Source of the DNA: a virus | Length of the DNA: 23,206 nucleotides | Reading direction: 5' to 3' (one strand) | IMG/VR virus record: IMGVR_UViG_3300017767_000142 | Coordinates: 1 to 23,206 of that record | In this document: in pieces, positions 20,420-23,206 of the stretch | How positions within the stretch are numbered: the first letter of the stretch is position 1 | Layout: every line of letters starts with the position of its first letter | The notes under the pieces: model-generated | Seen by the model: the letters and a program-made list of their open reading frames with translations, nothing else | What the model was told of the DNA's origin: nothing | Database searches by the model: none | Position numbers and translations under genes: made by a program

Positions 20420-21118
20420 TTACACCTCTTTTTTGTTTAAGATTTCATCAATTACGCCGGACTTGCTGCCGTGCGCCGGAAAATAAACTATTGATTTTCT
20501 ACTACCCACCGCGCAAAGCTTGCAAGTCTTGCACGTTATACTATCTTTAATGGTTGCCGGACATTGTACAAAAGACTTACCACCTTGTTTAAAATTGCCC
20601 TTTTTTTTGCTATGAGTAACCGCAACAACCGGCCCCACATTAAGCGCGCTTAATTCTAGCGCATGATCTACACTGTTCCCGGATAAATTCACCGTAAAGC
20701 CGGCCGCGTTCATTGCTTTAATGATCACGCCGTTACCGTTTTTTGTTGGGTTATAATGCGTATATGTAAAGCCGCTTTTATTTTCATTTGCTGCGGTTAG
20801 TTGTTCGCATGCTGTGCCGTTTAGATGTACGCCGTCTCCTGGTAGATCACCGGCCACATTGTGCCGCCACAGCGTGCCAGGCGGTAACTCTTTTATTTTT
20901 TGCATTGTTGCCGGGAATACATCACCGCGCTTTTTTGCTGTTACTAAGCTCCAATTTATTGCGGTGTGGCCTTGCTCTGCATAGCAGCCGCCGTCGTTTT
21001 TGTGGTTAAAAATACAATCTATTGGACACGTTGCCGCGGTTGTATATGTTACCGGAATTGGTCTGGTTTTTTTATTTGCGCTCTTATAAACTAAATGCGT
21101 TTGATAATCTGTTGTCAT
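20420..21118 (-). CDS. Cys-rich phage protein with GDLPG motif (DUF7227-like)
   Basis: This 232-residue protein matches, from memory, a family found in phages and plasmids (I recall it as DUF7227). The N terminus has TAATCPIDCIFNHKNDGGCYAE with Cys 31, 35 and 45. The middle has LWRHNVAGDLPGDGVHLN and FTYTHYNP, followed by AGFTVNLSGNSVDHALEL. The C-terminal part has QCPAT, then C-x-x-C-x-x-C in ITCKTCKLCAVGSRKSIVYF and a closing FPAHG. The Cys clusters suggest metal or an iron-sulphur site. The alternating strand-helix order could be a barrel, and relatives of radical-SAM-like Gp37/Gp68 proteins share CYAE. Function is unknown. GAGAGGA lies 6 nt upstream. A GC-rich hairpin (GCGGC/GCCGC, 21154-21166) precedes it. 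It ends LNKKEV. Confidence 0.75.
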   Translation of the reverse strand: MTTDYQTHLVYKSANKKTRPIPVTYTTAATCPIDCIFNHKNDGGCYAEQGHTAINWSLVTAKKRGDVFPATMQKIKELPPGTLWRHNVAGDLPGDGVHLNGTACEQLTAANENKSGFTYTHYNPTKNGNGVIIKAMNAAGFTVNLSGNSVDHALELSALNVGPVVAVTHSKKKGNFKQGGKSFVQCPATIKDSITCKTCKLCAVGSRKSIVYFPAHGSKSGVIDEILNKKEV

Positions 21119-21171
21119 GTTGTCCTCTCTTTTGTTTAACGTGGTGAATTGTTGCGGCTTTGCCGCGGTAA

Positions 21172-21378
21172 TTATATTTTCATGCTTTCACACTCTTCTA
21201 TATAATCAATAAAATCACTTAAATCTGTGTCTAAGCTTGGGCCGTATAGATCCCACTCATACAACTCACAAAAGCCAACATTAAAAACCGTTCCGGCTTT
21301 TAATTGGTTGTCTTTCTTAATGATTGTAAAAATTGTTTCCTCGCCGCTTTGGCATTCATATATCCAAGTATTGTTCAT
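21172..21378 (-). CDS. Small acidic hypothetical protein
   Basis: This 68-residue protein is strongly acidic toward its C terminus (LDTDLSDFIDYIEECESMKI) and begins with strands (TWIYECQSGEETIFTIIKK, GTVFNVGFCELYEW). Acidic mini-proteins of this sort in phages sometimes mimic DNA to block host DNA-binding enzymes, but that is speculation here. AGAGGTTAGAAC directly precedes the ATG. It sits between a two-span membrane peptide and the GDLPG protein. Confidence 0.6.
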   Translation of the reverse strand: MNNTWIYECQSGEETIFTIIKKDNQLKAGTVFNVGFCELYEWDLYGPSLDTDLSDFIDYIEECESMKI

Positions 21379-21381
21379 GTT

Positions 21382-21558
21382 CTAACCTCTTTTTTTAATG
21401 TTATTCTTATTAGCAATAAAAACAAATGCATCTCTTAATAAATCAAATGCGATTAATACTAATAATATTATTACGACCGCTGCCGTATGTGTTGTTGTTG
21501 GTATTAATGGAGCAGAAAACAGCATTATAAAGCCTAAAATGATTATAAATAAATTCAT
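21382..21558 (-). CDS. Two-span membrane micropeptide
   Basis: This 58-residue peptide has two hydrophobic spans, residues 2-19 (NLFIIILGFIMLFSAPLI) and 27-42 (AAVVIILLVLIAFDLL), joined by a Thr-rich turn (PTTTHT), and a basic tail ending KKRG. The tail codons AAA AAA AGA GGT TAG are the ribosome-binding site of the next gene. A small two-span peptide could act as a holin or membrane-exclusion factor. No evidence singles out either. AGAGGTTAGGAC precedes its ATG. Confidence 0.6.
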   Translation of the reverse strand: MNLFIIILGFIMLFSAPLIPTTTHTAAVVIILLVLIAFDLLRDAFVFIANKNNIKKRG

Positions 21559-21561
21559 GTC

Positions 21562-21687
21562 CTAACCTCTTTTTTTACGTTGTTTTAAAATGTATGATGG
21601 AATAAACGACAGCGGCCGCAATACTGTTAATATTGTGATCTTAGCCAGTTCATTTATTATTCGCGCAATTGCTATTATATAATGCAT
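21562..21687 (-). CDS. Small basic, partly hydrophobic micropeptide
   Basis: This 41-residue peptide starts at ATG 21687, one base after the previous stop (TAACATG), with no strong ribosome-binding site, so it depends on coupling. It is amphipathic (HYIIAIARIINELAKITILTVL) with a basic end SYILKQRKKRG. The end again is written by the AGAGGT module. The helix could lie in the membrane surface. It may be a real gene or a chance ORF held open by the module. The intact chain of junctions favours a gene. Confidence 0.45.
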   Translation of the reverse strand: MHYIIAIARIINELAKITILTVLRPLSFIPSYILKQRKKRG

Positions 21688-21688
21688 G

Positions 21689-21811
21689 TTATACGGTTCC
21701 AGTTGTTATAATTATATACATATACAGACCATACGCAATAATAACAGATAGCGCCGGCAGCTCTATAATTAAGCAAATAATAATTAATACTAGTTTTTTT
21801 ATTGTGTTCAT
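21689..21811 (-). CDS. Single-pass membrane micropeptide, first gene of the operon
   Basis: This 40-residue peptide has basic residues at 5-6 and a long hydrophobic stretch from 7 to about 35 (LVLIIICLIIELPALSVIIA and on), with one Glu inside, so it may form one long or two short spans. GAGAGGTTAGAAC directly precedes ATG 21811, and the promoter at 21849-21877 lies about 40 nt further up. It opens the minus-strand operon. Confidence 0.55.
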   Translation of the reverse strand: MNTIKKLVLIIICLIIELPALSVIIAYGLYMYIIITTGTV

Positions 21812-21848
21812 GTTCTAACCTCTCATAGTTTGTTTATTGAACTGTATA

Positions 21849-21877
21849 ATATTACGTTAATACAACGTCACTTGCAA
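21849..21877 (-). promoter_or_regulatory. Leftward promoter of the minigene operon with an internal dyad
   Basis: On the minus strand, -35 TTGCAA (21877-21872) and -10 TAATAT (21854-21849) are 17 bp apart. The spacer contains the inverted repeat ACGTT-AATAC-AACGT (21854-21868), a plausible operator. The -35 box itself is in the palindrome CTTGCAAG. Confidence 0.65.
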
Positions 21878-22145
21878 GCTTTTTTGTGAACAGTTTATAC
21901 AAAGTAATATTGCAATACATGTTTACAAAATAGGCACGCAACGGCCACGGCTTGCACTTGGTCCGCTTTAGTTCTATTTAGTTACAATAGACGCGCCACC
22001 GTCGACAGGATACGGTTTATTAATCCGTTTTTTATATATTTATACCTGATACGCCAAGGCCAAGTTAATTTTTCGCTATGTAGGCACTCCCTAAAAATTT
22101 TTTTCTCTTTTTGTGAACACCCCACAAACGCTACATTAGCGCTAC
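21878..22145. other. Intergenic control region between divergent operons
   Basis: No gene is visible. A candidate rightward promoter is TTGCAC (21954-21959), 17 bp, TATTTA, near the direct phrases TTTAGTTC and TTTAGTTA. ACGG/CCGT before a T run (about 22013-22034) is a weak hairpin. Just before the first packaging gene, GCTACAT occurs twice (22130s and 22140s). A cos or pac site may lie here because it adjoins the terminase genes, but I see no decisive signature. Confidence 0.4.
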
Positions 22146-22466
22146 ATGGATTGGGTAGAACTAACAGATGAAGATGCGGAACGCCTGATTAGAACCATCA
22201 CCCGAGCAAAAGATTATGCAAAGAAGATGGCAATATTTCAAAGTGGTTTCCTAGCACCTGAGATGAGATGGCTGCAAACATCAGCACATGATCTCTACGA
22301 TGAGCTATCGCCACGCGAACGTGAGGTATTTAACATGCGCATACAACAACACACATTTCCCATTATAGCAGACGCTCTTGGCATTAGCGAAAGCAGTGCC
22401 AAGACTTACTGGCTAAGAACAATGGCAAAGTGCGCCAAGCTCTTTGTGTCACCTAATAAGCTATAA
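22146..22466 (+). CDS. Sigma-region-4-like HTH regulator upstream of terminase
   Basis: This 106-residue protein ends in a DNA-binding domain: LSPREREVFNMRIQQHTFPIIADALGISESSAKTYWLRTMAK (about 54-96). The LSPREREV and IADALGISESSAKTYW phrases fit sigma-70 region 4 or LuxR-type HTH folds. Residues 1-50 are acidic and helical. A regulator just before terminase suggests control of the packaging and late genes, like ArpU/RinA-type activators. It lacks sigma region 2, so it is not a complete sigma factor. No good ribosome-binding site precedes the ATG. Confidence 0.65.
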   Translation: MDWVELTDEDAERLIRTITRAKDYAKKMAIFQSGFLAPEMRWLQTSAHDLYDELSPREREVFNMRIQQHTFPIIADALGISESSAKTYWLRTMAKCAKLFVSPNKL

Positions 22467-22470
22467 GTAT

Positions 22471-22866
22471 ATGCCTAAAAAAGTAGATATCGATCCTGAT
22501 AAAGTAAAAATGCTCGCTAGTTTTGGTTGTACATACCTAGAAATTGGTAAGTACTTTGCTGTAAACGAGGCGCTGATACGCAAGAAGTACAGAACCGAGT
22601 TCGAGCAAGGCAAGGAAGAGATGAAGCTTTCTTTGCGTCAGCTCCAATGGAAACATGCTGGACAAGGCAACACGGCGCTGCTCATATTTTTGGGCAAGAA
22701 TTATTTAAATCAAACTGATAAGTCTCAAGTAGACCACACCAACAACCTGGAGTTAGTGCTAAAAGAAGTAGGGTTTCAAGGTAACCCAATGGATGATAAA
22801 ACAGATAGTCAACAAAAAGAAATTGTGGAAGCTGGTGGGATACCAACCGACTCCGCAACAGCTTAG
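22471..22866 (+). CDS. terS: Terminase small subunit
   Basis: I start this 131-residue protein at ATG 22471, 4 nt after the previous stop. A TTG upstream would overlap that gene. The N-terminal domain (about 8-50) is a helix-turn-helix (MLASFGCTYLEIGKYFAVNEALIRKKY), followed by the oligomerisation helix EMKLSLRQLQWKHAGQGNTALLIFLGKNYLNQTDK, which is the typical small-terminase phrase ending in LGKxxLxQxDK. It recognises the packaging site and positions the large subunit. The acidic, Gln-rich C terminus overlaps the large-subunit start by 74 nt. Confidence 0.85.
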   Translation: MPKKVDIDPDKVKMLASFGCTYLEIGKYFAVNEALIRKKYRTEFEQGKEEMKLSLRQLQWKHAGQGNTALLIFLGKNYLNQTDKSQVDHTNNLELVLKEVGFQGNPMDDKTDSQQKEIVEAGGIPTDSATA

Positions 22867-23197
22867 TATACACGATTCCAACGCGAGATTTCGCATCAAT
22901 TGCCAAGGACGGCGTAGTGGCAAGTCCTATTCAGCAGCATACGAAATACTTCCATATTTGCTAACACCAAACACGCGTGGCTGGATCGTATCACCAAGCT
23001 ACAACCTCTCACAAAAGATTGCGCGTATTATAAAAGAAGATATTATGGTCAAGCTCAAATTGCCTATTGAGAACAAGAAAGAGGTTAATGGCGATCTATA
23101 CTATATGAAACTTGCTGGACTTAACTCGGAGCTGTCGGTCAAGTCAGCGGATTCTCCGGAATCACTTATTGGAGGGGGTAGGTTGCCCCTCGACTAA
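22793..23197 (+). CDS. terL: Terminase large subunit, N-terminal part (broken or cut at the window edge)
   Basis: The ORF carries the start of the packaging ATPase: the adenine-binding phrase YQPTPQQLSIHDS (17-29), Walker A GRRSGKS (about 39-45), and the GWIVSPSYNLSQKIARIIKED segment. It should continue with the Walker B Asp-Glu after SLIGGG, but the frame stops at 23195-23197, just after SLIGGGRLPLD. The last 25-30 bases do not read as terminase in any frame, so an assembly or sequence error, or a true break, lies there. ATG 22793 overlaps the small subunit by 74 nt with AAGGT upstream. TTG or GTG starts 10-14 codons later are possible. Confidence 0.8.
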   Translation: MIKQIVNKKKLWKLVGYQPTPQQLSIHDSNARFRINCQGRRSGKSYSAAYEILPYLLTPNTRGWIVSPSYNLSQKIARIIKEDIMVKLKLPIENKKEVNGDLYYMKLAGLNSELSVKSADSPESLIGGGRLPLD

Positions 23198-23206
23198 ATA
23201 GTTGGG

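Noticed and set aside
20151-21009. Plus-strand ORFs opposite the minigene operon (20151-20387, 20344-20550, 20788-21009)
   Set aside because: No ribosome-binding sites and shadow-like Leu/Cys/Arg-rich composition. The minus strand has consistent signals and gene junctions.

Overview
This window is most of a temperate, long-tailed (siphovirus-like) phage or prophage genome from an AT-rich bacterium. The evidence is a complete tail module with a tape measure, a tyrosine integrase beside a carried 3' half of a tRNA-Leu(UAA) gene, a divergent repressor/Cro-like switch, a phage replication and recombination cluster, and a terminase pair at the right edge. Shine-Dalgarno sites of the AGGAG/AGAGG type are common. 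The tRNA fragment has no encoded CCA, which is compatible with an alphaproteobacterial or other proteobacterial host. The host cannot be fixed from this sequence alone. The terminase large subunit runs off the right edge and the left edge starts at the end of an upstream gene, so portal, protease and capsid genes are missing. If the genome is circular or permuted, they lie between position 23206 and position 1.

Layout. (1) 1-9331, plus strand: head-tail connector region, a tiny basic AT-hook-like protein, putative tail terminator, tail tube, tail assembly chaperones joined by a clear -1 ribosomal frameshift site (A AAA AAG), a 662-residue tape measure, a 723-residue tail hub-like protein and two tandem paralogous tail proteins. 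Most genes touch or overlap (ATGA, TAATG), as in one translationally coupled operon. (2) 9327-9558: the attachment site, made of the 3' half of tRNA-Leu(UAA) with its terminator, flanked by 21-bp direct repeats that look like integrase arm sites. (3) 9555-11507, minus strand: integrase and a repressor-like HTH protein with a strong internal start. (4) 11610-18948, plus strand: Cro-like and excisionase-like HTH proteins, a single-stranded DNA-binding protein, a Holliday-junction-resolvase-like nuclease, two more small PD-(D/E)xK-fold proteins, small unknowns, a C5 cytosine methyltransferase with a second protein encoded in another frame inside it, a RecB/Cas4-like exonuclease and a primase-helicase, ending in a repeat-rich region that could be an origin. 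(5) 18949-19252: three hairpin terminators in a row. (6) 19253-21811, minus strand: an unusual operon of ten mostly minute genes (Zn-ribbon peptides, single- and double-pass membrane peptides, a Cys-rich GDLPG protein), almost all preceded by the same ribosome-binding module, with a clean promoter at its head. Seven of these ten genes are too short for routine gene calling. (7) 22146-23206, plus strand: a sigma-region-4-like HTH protein, terminase small subunit and the start of terminase large subunit.

The most notable signals are: the methyltransferase gene, in which a second reading frame of 175 codons, with its own ribosome-binding site, also reads as a recognisable phage protein family; the minus-strand minigene operon; the attP architecture; inverted repeats that would cover ribosome-binding sites in the early operon; and the internal start in the repressor gene. 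All functional assignments come from reading motifs by eye and from remembered family features. No database search was run.
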